Source: Ceratobasidium sp. AG-K
Taxonomy: Eukaryota > Basidiomycota > Agaricomycetes > Cantharellales > Ceratobasidiaceae
Reading direction: 5' to 3'
NCBI GenBank assembly: GCA_037039685.1
Contig: JAWNGF010000001.1
Coordinates: 6,882,001 to 6,946,000 of the forward strand
DNA length: 64,000 bases
The number at the start of each line of letters is the position of its first letter. Position 1 is the stretch's first letter. A model generated the notes under the pieces. That model ran no database searches. It saw only the letters and a program-made list of their open reading frames with translations, and was not told the DNA's origin. The translations under genes were made by a program, and so were the position numbers. Positions 48,355 through 58,976 of the stretch are shown piece after piece.

Positions 48355-50571
48355 ATGTGCGGCATCTTTGCGGTACACGGCATCAACAACCCTGGTGCAT
48401 GGCGCTCGAAAGCTATCGCGTGCTCCAAGAAGCTCAGACACCGAGGGCCAGATTGGTCGGGATGCTATGTTGGAAAGGAAGCTGTCTTGGTGCATGAGCG
48501 TTTGGCGATTGTTGGTGTGGGTGAGTGGTCGTTGTGATTTGATCTGAATCATTAGCTGCTTAAATAGTCGTGCGCCTCATTTCAGACACGGGTGCTCAAC
48601 CCCTGCTCAGCGATGATGGAAAGCTGATCTTGGCTGTCAACGGCGAGATTTATAACCACATTGCTCTGCGTAAAGAATATGGCGAAGGCCAGGTTTTCAA
48701 GACTCATTCCGACTGTGAGGTTATATTGCATTTGGTGAGTGAACCGCACAAACCACCTTACCTGGCCTGACCATGCGATAGTACCGTCAAAAAGGCAAGG
48801 ATCTATGCCCCCTACTCGATGGAATGTTCTCTTTTGTCCTCTTGGACGAGTCGGTATCTCCCGCCCGCATCATCGCGGCTCGGGATCCGATCGGCATTAC
48901 AACTCTCTACCAAGGCCGAAGCTCGAAGAACCCGGGTGCCGTCTATTTCGCGTCCGAACTCAAGGCACTCATCGACGAGTGCGACGATATCATCTCATTC
49001 CCTCCTGGCCACGTTTACGACAGCAATACCAATACCACCGAGAGGTACTTCCAACCTACTTGGTGGGATGGTGACTCTGAAGCTCCGGGATCTGTCCCAA
49101 CAACCAAGACCGACTTGAAGTTGCTTAGAGAAACCCTAGAAGAAGCAGTTCGAAAGCGTTTGATGAGCGAAGTCCCATACGGAGTGTTGCTCAGTGGTGG
49201 TTTGGATAGCAGTCTCATCGCTGCCATTGCTGCTAGAGAGACCGAAAAGGTCGCACTAGCCCAAGTTGCCTTACGACAAAAGCGAATAGAGGCCATGAGT
49301 GGAACCGCGACCCCGAGGGACCTTCTCGTCGATGAGGCTGGTAAGCATTCAACTAGTAAAGCCAACACCTATATTCACATGTCCCAGTAACCCTCGCTTC
49401 TTGGCCTCAACTTCACTCCTTTTCGATCGGGCTTCCCAACTCGCCCGACCTGGTCGCTGCACGCAAGGCCGCTGCATACCTCGGCACCATTCATCACGAG
49501 TACACGTTCACCGTCCAAGAAGGTCTCGACGCCATCCCCGACGTAATTTACCACCTCGAAACCTATGACGTGACGACCGTTCGCGCGAGTACGCCCATGT
49601 ATCTCTTGAGTCGCAAGATCAAGGCCATGGGTGTCAAGATGGTGCTGAGCGGAGAAGGGAGTGATGAGATCCTTGGTGGTATGTCCAACCCGTATAAACA
49701 GTGCCTCTCTAAGTTTTCGTAGGCTACTTGTACTTCCATGCGGCCCCAACGCCCGACTCGTTTCACCAGGAATGCGTCAAGCGAGTCAAGAACCTGCATA
49801 CAGCCGACTGCCTGCGCGCCAACAAGTAAGTCCTCACCACCCGCACGCACGCCTACTCAACGCTCCCAGATCAACCATGGCATGGGGCCTCGAAGCACGC
49901 GTTCCGTTCCTAGACAAGAAATTCCTCGAGGTCGCGATGAACATTGATCCCAAGGAAAAAATGTTTAGCAAAGGCGCCGAAACTGAACTGGACCAAGACG
50001 GCAAGCCCAAGATGGAAAAGGTGCGTCGTGTGATCTCGTGTGATCTGTTCTGACGATCGCGATAGTACATTCTGAGGAAAGCGTTTGATTGTTCACCGGA
50101 TGGCAAGGTACGTGGTTGATTCTCCTGTAGGCTAGGCTAACCCCACCTCAGCCGTACCTGCCTAAATCCATTCTGTGGCGGCAAAAGGAACAATTCTCAG
50201 ACGGGGTCGGATACTCGTGGATCGACGGGTACGCTCGCTTGCCCTGCCACACCACGTGTGCTCACGATTGAACAGGATCAAGGACCACGCCGCGGCCGTC
50301 GTCTCGGACGAGGCGTTTGCGAACCGACAGACCGAGTTTCCAGAGGACACGCCGGATACTAAGGAGGGCTATTATATTCGTGAAGTCTTCCAGGGTATGT
50401 CTTATTTCTCTGCTCGAAGACTTTAACTAACTGTGTCCAGGCCTGTTCCCGTCGAAAGCGGCCGCCAAGACCGCCGTGCGCTGGATCCCGCGCGGAGACT
50501 GGGGATGCGCGTCCGACCCGAGTGGACGGAGCGTGAGCATTCACAACGCGGCATACACTGAAACCGACTAG
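48355..50571 (+). CDS. Asparagine synthetase (glutamine-hydrolysing)
   Basis: Makes asparagine from aspartate, ATP and glutamine. The start Met-Cys ([16 protein letters not shown]) supplies the glutaminase nucleophile after Met removal. Glutaminase motifs: [75 protein letters not shown]. The synthetase domain has the ATP loop [77 protein letters not shown] and [20 protein letters not shown]. The end reads [13 protein letters not shown] at TAG 50569-50571. About eight introns; complete by eye. Confidence 0.94.
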
Positions 50572-50975
50572 ACCAGAGGACTTGACTAGATGTACGAGAG
50601 TAGACATGGAATGAATACGAACTGATCTATATCCACCTATGAAAGAAAGAAAAGACGCATATACCACAACGAACGTGCATGTCAACTGTTTCTGTTTGAT
50701 CCAAAATGTAGGTATATCATAAAGCAAGCGAGCGAGGGTAAAAGTGGAAAAAAGCGAGAGTGGGTGAGGCAAGTAAATAAGTAAGATGCAAAGCAGAGGC
50801 GGTATCGGATTAGGAATTAAGGAGGGTTCGGCGCGGACAGAATCACAGACACCATTTAGACAGACGAAATTAAAACAAAACAATGGACAGGCATCGTCAG
50901 GGGGCGTAAAACACAGGCCGTCACAAACACAGAAATGAACACTATAAACCTGGTCGACTATCAACACGAACTCGC
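50572..50975. other. Intergenic spacer between convergent genes
   Basis: 404 nt of 3' flank between asparagine synthetase and the RhoGEF gene. A-rich GAAAGAAAGAAAAG tract at 50641-50656; nothing else seen. Confidence 0.4.
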
Positions 50976-53900
50976 TCATAGACGCGAACTCGAATCCTGC
51001 GCGAGGTAGACGGCAATGCCCGAGTCGACGCTCGGGGCCGGACTCGCAGACACGGTAGACTTGACCACACGGGCCGGGGGTGCAATCGAACTCGACCCGC
51101 GACGTCCAGCGCTCGCACTCGGCGCGGGGCTCATCGCGCCCCACGCAGGTCGGTCCGACCGAGACTGGACCTTGCTCGTCCGACTCGTCCGGCTCGTAGG
51201 GCGCGTGTCGCCCATACTGCTCGTACTCGACTCGCGCAGACGGGTGCCAAACTTGGCGTTTGCGCTCGACTCAGTGCGCGCGTCGCGCAGGTACGAGGTC
51301 GGTCCGCTTTGGAGTCGACGGACGGGTACGCGTGCGCCGTTGGGCGAGCGCGCGGTGGGCTGGACTGTGATCTTGTCGGCGCCCCAGTAGGAAAATGACA
51401 TTTTGGACTTGCGGTCCGACTCGTCGGATTCCGCGCCCTCGTCGTCTTCGGCAATATTTCGGAACACGGGTGTGTCGTCGTCCGGCAGCGGGAGCGTGCG
51501 GACTTTGCCAATGCTACCAAGCAGTTAGTATCAGTCAACGTTGGAACTAGTCGAGACTCACTCTTCCATCGACACAATCCCCTCGCGCGGCTTGGCGACA
51601 CCGGCAATCGCCCACGTCTCGATCCGGACAAACTTGTACATATTCCTCGGCTTGACCTGCGTCGCCCTCCTCCCGACCGTCGCACCCTTAGCCGCACCCG
51701 CCGCAAGCTTCTCGCCCGGTCCACCCGACACGAGCGGCATCGTCGTCACGCCCGTGCGCTGACACCTCAAGACGACATCGTTGAACGTCACGAGCCACAT
51801 GTCTTTTTTCCCGCCGAGTGCGCTGGGGAGGCCGCCGGGCTGGAGCACGTCCGAGAGGCGCCGAAGCGAGGACTTGCCCTTGACATTCTTGGGGCCTGTC
51901 GTCGGAGGGCCGTTGGGCGAGGCGCCGGCCGAGGCGGGCAGGGTGCGGTTCGTTTCGGGTGTCGCCGGGTCGACGGGACGCTCGCCGACAAGTAGTCGCG
52001 AGGGTTTGGGTACAGCCAGTTGCTACATCTCATCAGTCCAGTCCCACCCAAAAACCACCGTACTCACCTTGACTTTCTCCAACCCCTCGATGCGCGCAAA
52101 CACATCCCACGTCTTGTCCCGCTCCTCTTTTTGGGTCTTTTCATCCTCGATCGAACGCACGATGCGCTCAACCTCGGCAACCATCTCGAGCGTGGATTCA
52201 TACTCGTACGTCGACGGATCGGTATGGAACAACAAGTTTTGGAAAAGTAGGGGATACTTGAGCAGTCGCTGAAACGGTTTGGACAACGAAATCGCGAGTC
52301 CGGTCTCGCACTTGTCGGCTGCGACTTCTTCGAGGCGCTACAATCCGGTTAGTCAACTGATCAAGATAGGAGCATCAGGAACAAGCACGCGCATGCAACG
52401 TGGCATGGAAGCAAAAACACGACGCGCAAAGGCTAATATTGGCAAGAGAAGAGGGAATGACGACTAGCAGATGGGGATCATGGAGGCGAGGCGGATGGGT
52501 CGGTGCGCCAACATGGCCCCATTGAGATCTTCTGTATCACAAAAACGCGGGAAAAAGCGAAGAAGCGGGAATGTGACGTACCTGGAGAGCCTTGCAGACC
52601 TGTGCCCACTGGGGTGCATCGTCCTTGCGGGGACGTTTGGTGCCGTTGGCGGCCGAGAGGGCCTTGTCGACTTGCTCGAGTGCGCGTTCGAGATGGAGGA
52701 CATACTTGGCGTATCCGCGCAATATATGAGACTACATAAATGTCAGTAAAGTTCAAGTTGCGATCGATCAACTTACGTGCGAGACGAAAATGTCGGCAAG
52801 ACTGCGGACGAGCGGGTACTGCTCCTCGTAGCGCTTTTGCAGTCCCTCGCGGAGGGTGAGATGTCCGGGAAGAATGACCTCTTCCAGGACCTCGAGGCAG
52901 ATGCGCAGATCCTCGGGCAACTGTTGAGCGGTGATGCTCACGCCAGTAATGTCGCGACTGCCGGCCCGCCGCTGGAAACGCTTGAGAGCCGAGTTGGCGC
53001 CCTTGCGTTCGTCGGAATCGGCAATAAACGACTGGCGGCCGAGCGACTGGGTGGACGCAGTGGGGTTGTGCCGGATCTGGGGCGGAAGAGACTGGTGCGA
53101 GCGTGCGGGAAAAGGGACGGGGACCTTGCCTGAGCCCTGGCGGCGTTGGGAAGTGGTACCGTACGGGCTCTTGCCGCCCGAGGGGGTGTTGCGGCGACTG
53201 GGCCGAGCACGGGAAAACTTGCCCTCGTCGTCGGAATCATAGTCGTCGTCTTCGATGGTGGGTGTCTGTGTTTTGTAGCGGGGAGTTTCGGCGCGGGTTT
53301 GGTGGGTCGAGGTAGATGTTTGACCGGGGGTTGGGGACAGGAAGCGGGCGGCAATCGGGAGATGGTCGAGCGACTCGGCTGGCGAGGCAGCACGGCGGTA
53401 CGAAGCGCCGTCGTCGAGGATGGTTGTTGTTTCGGCGGCATGGTAGAGAGATGGGGCAGGTGGGACGGCAAAGGGGTGAAGTAACGGGTCGATAAATGTC
53501 TCTTTGAGCTTGATGAGCTCGCCGACATAGCTGCAATGAATGAGCGCCGAACATGAAACAACCGCTAGACTCACCGCTCCTCGCTGGCGACAATCTCCCA
53601 GAGGACCTCTTGGCGGGTGCGTTCACGTGGGCCGAGGTTGTTGACGAGGTCGTTCTCGGCTGCCTCGGACCAGCTCGCGGCCGCCTGGATGGCGCTGACA
53701 CCGGACATGTACGAGTGGGGAGTGCCGCTGCGGATGGTCATACTCGCTTGGTCGGCACCAAATGTGCGGGTCGAGTGGGTGGGTGAATGGGCAGAGCGGC
53801 CAGACTGGGCTGTGGCGCGCCCCGTGTTGATCTTGGGAGGCGTGCTGCTGCCCTCGCGGAACCGGGCCGTCGCGCTGGCCGGGCGCATCTTGTAGTACGT

Positions 53901-54311
53901 CGTCGTCGTCGTCTGGGGCGGGGGAGATGCAGTGCGCGCAGGGGATTCGGAGGTGTCGATGGGATCAGGCAGAGGCACAACAGGCGCACCAGGCGTGGGT
54001 GGGGGCGAGCGAAAGGCGACTTTGCGGCGGGCGGCCGAGTCGGGGTTGTCGCTCTGCTGACTGGGCCGCGACGACGCTGTGCTGTGTGTCGCAGGGGGCT
54101 CGGGCAGTTCCGGCTCGGTCTGCTGCACGACGGGGGCAGCAACGGGCGGCGTAAACTGCAGCGGCGGCGCAGACACATGTTTCAACCACGAGTCGTCCGA
54201 CCGCGTCGTCTTGGGCGGCGGGAGCGGCGCCGGTTTTTCCCGCTCGCGCTCCCGTTCCCGCTCCCGATCGCGCTCATGGTCCCCGCGCAGCTTGCGGATA
54301 AACGCCTTCAT
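50976..54311 (-). CDS. RhoGEF with split DH domain
   Basis: DH domains activate Rho-type GTPases by nucleotide exchange, usually with a PH domain. The start MKAFIRKLRGDHERDR runs into an (Arg-Glu) repeat and a Ser/Pro-rich region. CR1 is VLWEIVASEERYVGELIKLK (about residues 235-265); then comes a Ser/Pro-rich insert of roughly 150 residues before QLPEDLRICLEVLEEVILPG, EEQYPLVRSLADIF, YAKYVLHLERALEQVDKALS and the signature ISLSKPFQRLLKYPLLFQNL. A PH-like part follows: GLEKVKQLAVPKPSRLLVGE, LGGKKDMWLVTFNDVVLRCQ, KFVRIETWAIAGV and KMSFSYWGADKITV. The tail is Ser/Arg-rich. The long loop inside DH is the unusual point. Four to five introns. Confidence 0.82.
54241..54276 (-). repeat. Hexamer repeat coding for (Arg-Glu)n
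   Basis: Near-tandem CGCTCC/CGCTCG units (plus strand) give RERERERERE in the RhoGEF N-terminus. Such runs often vary in copy number. Confidence 0.6.
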
Positions 54312-54370
54312 CGCTCGTCGTCGACAGAGGAAAGTTCAGATGCACGTGCCAACACCCCGGCGCTTACTTG

Positions 54371-55161
54371 ATGTTGCCGCCCGCCCATCACACCAAGCAC
54401 CTGCCGCTGCTTTCCGTCCCGTTTCGGCATCATGTGTTTACCCTTGCCCAGGCTGACGACGGTGTGTCCAACGGCACCGCCCTCTGGCTCTCGGGGCAGG
54501 TCCTAGCTGCCTACCTCGCCTCGCTCAAGCCCCGTGCCCGCCCCCGCGCCCTCGAGCTCGGCAGTGGAATCGGTTTCACAGCGTGCGCTTCTCCTATCAG
54601 TTTGCTTCTCGCCTAACAATTCGCAGTCTGGTCCTCGCCAGCCTCGGGTATGACGTCGTCGCAACAGACGCGCACCCCGCCGTCCTTGCCTTGTTGCGCC
54701 AAAATGTGCATCGCAACCCCGGCCTCCCCGGCACTATTGTTGTTCGCGAGTTGGATTGGTGCGTCCCGCCCGACCAATGGGACTGGGACCATCCCACGAG
54801 TATTACCGGTGGGAATCCGGCGAGCATCACTGGAGGGGAAGATCCTGGCCCGCCCTTTGACTTGATCATCACGGCCGACACGCTCTACACGCCGCATCTC
54901 ACCCCACACCTCCTCCGCACGCTCAACCACATCCAGGCACTGACATGCGCCACGTCTACTGATCTACCTCGTCCCATCACACTCGTCGCCCTCGAACGCC
55001 GCGACACTGAACTCATCGATGCAGCCCTCGCCCTCGTTCCCGGTACACTCACGCGCGTCCCGCACAAAAAAATCGTCAAGGCCATGCACGCGGTAGGATG
55101 GAAATGGGACCCAGCCGAGTGGGAGGGTGTGGAAATTTGGAAAGTCAAATGGACAGAGTAA
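54371..55161 (+). CDS. METTL21/EFM6-type protein-lysine methyltransferase
   Basis: Methyltransferase family 16 modifies lysines of translation factors or chaperones. Start MLPPAHHTKHLPLLSVPFRH; then GTALWLSGQVLAAYLASLKP, the SAM loop PRALELGSGIGFTA joined by an intron (GTGCGC to CGCAG, about 54588-54628) to LVLASLGYDVVATDAHPAVL, then TIVVRELDWCVPPDQWDW, the family's FDLIITADTLYTPHLTPHLL, ITLVALERRDTELIDAALAL and EWEGVEIWKVKWTE. One intron only. The substrate is not predictable; the best resemblance is to elongation-factor methyltransferases. It starts 59 bp from the RhoGEF in the opposite direction. Confidence 0.82.
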
Positions 55162-55219
55162 TAACATTGGACATATATGCGTTCGTACAAGTCATAAGTA
55201 ATCTATCGGCCTGTCTACA

Positions 55220-56514
55220 GTATCCTGTGTGCGAGTCAGCGAGGTACATGACGAGTGGGGTAAACTTACAGTCGTCAAGAATCATGCTCGTCCCCGTCGG
55301 CGTCGGCACCGGCGTCTCGACGTCCTCTCTCCGCGTCGACACCAGGTTCAAGTCCCGGTCAAAGCCGTATGCAGACTGCGACCGTCAGTGCCAGTACGAT
55401 TGAGAGCTAGTGGACCCACCAAATCCCTCCACGTCTCGGCCTCGTCATTCTCCGTCTGCAATTGATAAATCTGCACGAAACCCCTAAACGTCAACTCGCC
55501 CCGCTCATTCACATCCAACGTCGCCCGCAACTCCTCCTTGGTATCCGCTGACCACGGCAACCCAGTCGTATCCCGCGCCCACGCATCCAACCCCGCCTCG
55601 GTCAGGACCCCGGCTGTAAGGAGCGGCCGGGTCTTGGTCGGGGTCTTGTTTACGTCCCCCTTGCTGTACTTTTGAAAAATATGCGCGAGGGCGGCTTCAA
55701 ACTGCCTGCACTGCATGAGCCGCGCTCCGGTTGGGGGACCAGACGCACCTTGGACGAGACGGCGCCGTTGCTGTCGAGCAGTTGCACCGATTTGCCGGTG
55801 TTGCGTCGGCCTTCTTGTGTGTTGGGTTCCGGCGTCTCTGCGCGTGTGGTCGGTGTGACTGTAGAGTGTTAGTTAAAATTGAGAGTAGATGGGTGGACGT
55901 ACATATGCCCGAACTATCTGGTTTTTCATACTCGCGCCGGGTCGAGACGAGATTCAGATTACGATCAAACCCGTGCGCCGACTACTAGCGTCAGTACACC
56001 CCAACAACGCGCTAGGCAACTCACAAGATCCCTCCACGTCTCCTCTTCATCATTCTCCGTCTGCAACTGATAAATCTGAATAAACCCATCAAACCTACTC
56101 TCAAGTCAGCCATGCCCCACAACACCTCGACCTCGGCACGCACGTCAAATGTCCCTCGTCGGTCACATCCAAAGTATCCCTCATCTCCTCCTTGGTCTCG
56201 GCCGGAAACGGCGCGCCATTCGTATCGCGCGCCCACGCGTCTAACCCAATCTCGTCCATCCACGCGTGTTCGACGACAGGTAACGCGCTCAACCGCGTCG
56301 CTTCAGTCCGTGGCGTACAGTACTTGCTAAATATCTGCGCCAGCGCCGCTACAAACTACTCAACCATCAGTCCCAACCCACAAACAAACACTCGGGGACG
56401 CGCCTTTTGAGAGAGAGCCCCATCCTGGTCGAGCAACTGCATCGAACTGCGCCGTCCTTCCTGCGTGTTCGGTTCAGGCGTCTCGGGCCGGGGCGATTCG
56501 TCGCGGTAGGGCAT
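55220..56514 (-). CDS. EF-hand-like protein with two tandem repeats
   Basis: Two units of about 130 residues share the same plan. Unit 1: SPRPETPEPNTQEGRR, SSMQLLDQDGALSQK, FVAALAQIFSKYC, IGLDAWARDTNGAPFPAETK, EEMRDTLDVTDEGHLT and IQIYQLQTENDEEETWRDL. Unit 2: AETPEPNTQEGRRNTGKSVQ, LLDSNGAVSSK, EAALAHIFQKYSKGD, AGLDAWARDTTGLPWSADTK, LDVNERGELTFRGFVQIYQL. Each has loops with acidic residues (DQDGALS, DVNERGELTF) like degenerate EF-hands. Unit ends carry RNLNLVSTRRE. The homologous intron has a GC donor in unit 1 and a GT donor in unit 2. Two adjacent genes instead of one two-unit gene cannot be excluded. No enzyme domain seen. Confidence 0.6.
56356..56403 (-). other. GC-AG intron in EF-hand unit 1
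   Basis: CAAAAG/GCGCGT to GAGTAG, 48 nt. The corresponding donor in unit 2 is CCAAG/GTGCGT. Splicing gives SQK-FVAALAQIFSKY, aligned with SSK-FEAALAHIFQKY. Confidence 0.55.
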
Positions 56515-56570
56515 CGTCGAGAATGAGAAACCGCGAGTCACGTGCGGGTGCGGGTGTGGATTCGACGACC

Positions 56571-58976
56571 ATGTCCCGTGTACCGCTCTCGATCGAGTCG
56601 TTGGTGGAGAAGCAGCGGGCGGAGCAGGAGGCTGCGGCCAAACCCAAGTTTCTGACCCGTGAGGAACGGGCCAAGTTGGCAATTGAGCGACGGGCGGCGG
56701 AGATTCGGGGGGAGAAGGAAAAGGAGGCACGGGCGAGGGAAGAGAGGGAGCGCTTGGAGCAGGAAGCCTCGAGTTTGAAGAGGGGTGGGGATCGGGAGAT
56801 GAGGGATGGGAGGTATGATAGGGATAGGGATCGGTATGGCGGGAGATGTGAGTGTGTTATTTATGGGTGATCCTGGCTGACGTGTGTGTAGACGAAGAGC
56901 GCAATGCACGTCGGAGGGACGAACGTCCGCCGCCGCCTTCCTCGTCCAAGCCTGCGTTCCAAAACGGCATTCCCACCGGCCCACGAGCTGACCGGGACAA
57001 GGCCCCGCCCCCGCCGTCCGGATCGAGACAAACCACCCCCCCGCCACCACCAGGTGAACCACCCCACTCGCTGCCGGAAAGCTCAGCCCCATTCGTGCCA
57101 CCCATTACCGACTCGGACCTGTCAGCCATTCGGTCGCGGTACCTCGGTGTCGACAAGAAGAAGCGCAAGATTCGCAAAATGAACGATCGCAAGTTTGTAT
57201 TCGACTGGGACGAGCAGGAGGATACCGCTGCGGGAGCTGTTCCGGCAGCGAGACAGGGCGCGGTCATGTTTGGGCGCGGGCACTTGGCGGGGATGGAAGA
57301 TGGCGGCGCACGTGGGTCGGGTGGAGACGAGCGCATGGCAGACGCCAAGGAGCGTAGGGCGGCAGCGAGGCACGGTGCTGATGAGAGACACTGGACCGAT
57401 AAGCCGTTGAACGAGATGAAGGAGCGTGATTGGCGTATCTTTAGGGAGGACTTTAGCATCGCTTGTCGAGGTATGTATGTACTATTTGCCTGGACTCGCA
57501 CTAATGATTTCTAGGTGGAAACATCCCCCTCCCCCTACGCTCATGGACCGAATCCTCCATTCCCCAGGCCATCTTGGACGTCATTTCGTCCGTTGGGTAC
57601 GAAGAACCTTCTCCCATTCAACGACAAGCCATCCCCATTGGCCTCCAAAACCGAGACGTGATTGGTATCGCCGAAACCGGTTCCGGCAAAACAGCAGCAT
57701 TCGTCATCCCCATGCTCGTATACATCCAATCCCTCCCCCCGCTCGACGACAACAACCGCCACCTCGGTCCATTCGCACTCATCCTTGCCCCCACCCGTGA
57801 ACTGGCGCAACAAATCGAAACCGAGACGCGCAAATTCGCGACTCCCCTCGGGTACAAGTGTGTCTCGATTGTCGGTGGTCGCGCCGTCGAAGAACAACAA
57901 TTCAACCTCCGTGAAGGCGCGGAAATCATCATCGCCACCCCAGGTCGTCTGAAGGACGTGATCGACCGACACGTGCTAGTGCTGTCGCAGTGCACGTACG
58001 TCGTCATGGACGAAGCCGATCGGATGGTGCACCTCGGGTTCGAGCCCGATCTCACCTTTATCCTCGACGCTCTGCCCGCCGAGAGTCTCAAGGCCGAGGA
58101 CGAGATGGACGTGGACGGCAAGCCCGGGCTCGTACTCGACCAGAGTGGGCAAAAGGGCAAGACACGCGTGACGACGTTGTTTTCGGCTACTATGCCTCCC
58201 GCGGTCGAGCGACTCGCGCGCAAGTACTTGCGCAAGCCGGCGGTTATTACGATTGGTGAGGCCGGGCGGGCTGTGGAGAGTGTCGAGCAGCGGGTCGAGT
58301 TTGTTCTTGGGGACGACAAGAAAAAGTGGGTACTAGCTACAATCATTATCGGTTGTATTAAATTTGTATTAGGGCACGCCTTTTGGATATTCTCAACAAC
58401 GGAGGCTTCCAAGCCCCGATCATCGTATTCGTCAATCAAAAGAAAACAGCCGACATGGTCGCGCGCGATCTGTCTCGCTCTGGCGTACGTCTCTCCCTAG
58501 CCCATTTGAGAGGTACTAATTTGTATGCAGTGGAACACGTCCACCCTACATTCAGGCAAAAACCAAGAACAACGAGAAGCAGCACTCCAAGCCCTGCGTA
58601 CGGGCGAAGCCGACGTCCTCGTCGCGACCGATCTCGCCGGACGTGGTATTGATGTACAAGACGTCTCGCTCGTCATCAACTACCAAATGGCCAACACCAT
58701 TGAAGCTTATGTGCATCGTATCGGTATGTCTCATCACGCATATTGTATGTCCCTGTTTGATTGTCTGGCGTAGGTCGTACGGGTCGTGCGGGCAAGACCG
58801 GTGTGGCGATCACGTTCCTTACAAACGACGACGACGAAGTCATGTACGATCTCAAGCAGGAGATATCCAAGAGCCCAATTTCCAAGGTCCCCAACGAACT
58901 GGCGCGGCACGAGGCGGCGCAACAAAAGGTGACAAGGGATATGAAGCGGAAACGCGAGGGAGAGGATCAGGGATGA
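56571..58976 (+). CDS. PRP28: Spliceosomal DEAD-box helicase PRP28/DDX23
   Basis: Prp28 displaces U1 from the 5' splice site. The start [20 protein letters not shown] with [16 protein letters not shown] is typical (an in-frame ATG at 56523 is possible). Then an Arg/Asp region, a Pro-rich part, [53 protein letters not shown] and [14 protein letters not shown]. Motifs: [22 protein letters not shown], Ia [10 protein letters not shown], Ib [74 protein letters not shown]. It ends [11 protein letters not shown]. The spacer to the divergent EF-hand gene is at most 56 bp, so 5' UTRs probably overlap. Confidence 0.92.

Noticed and set aside
53787..54371. 194-residue Arg/Gly-rich frame on the plus strand
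   Set aside because: Antisense to the GC-rich RhoGEF N-terminal exon.
57618..58439. 273-residue open frame on the minus strand
   Set aside because: Antisense to PRP28 helicase exons; no family motif.
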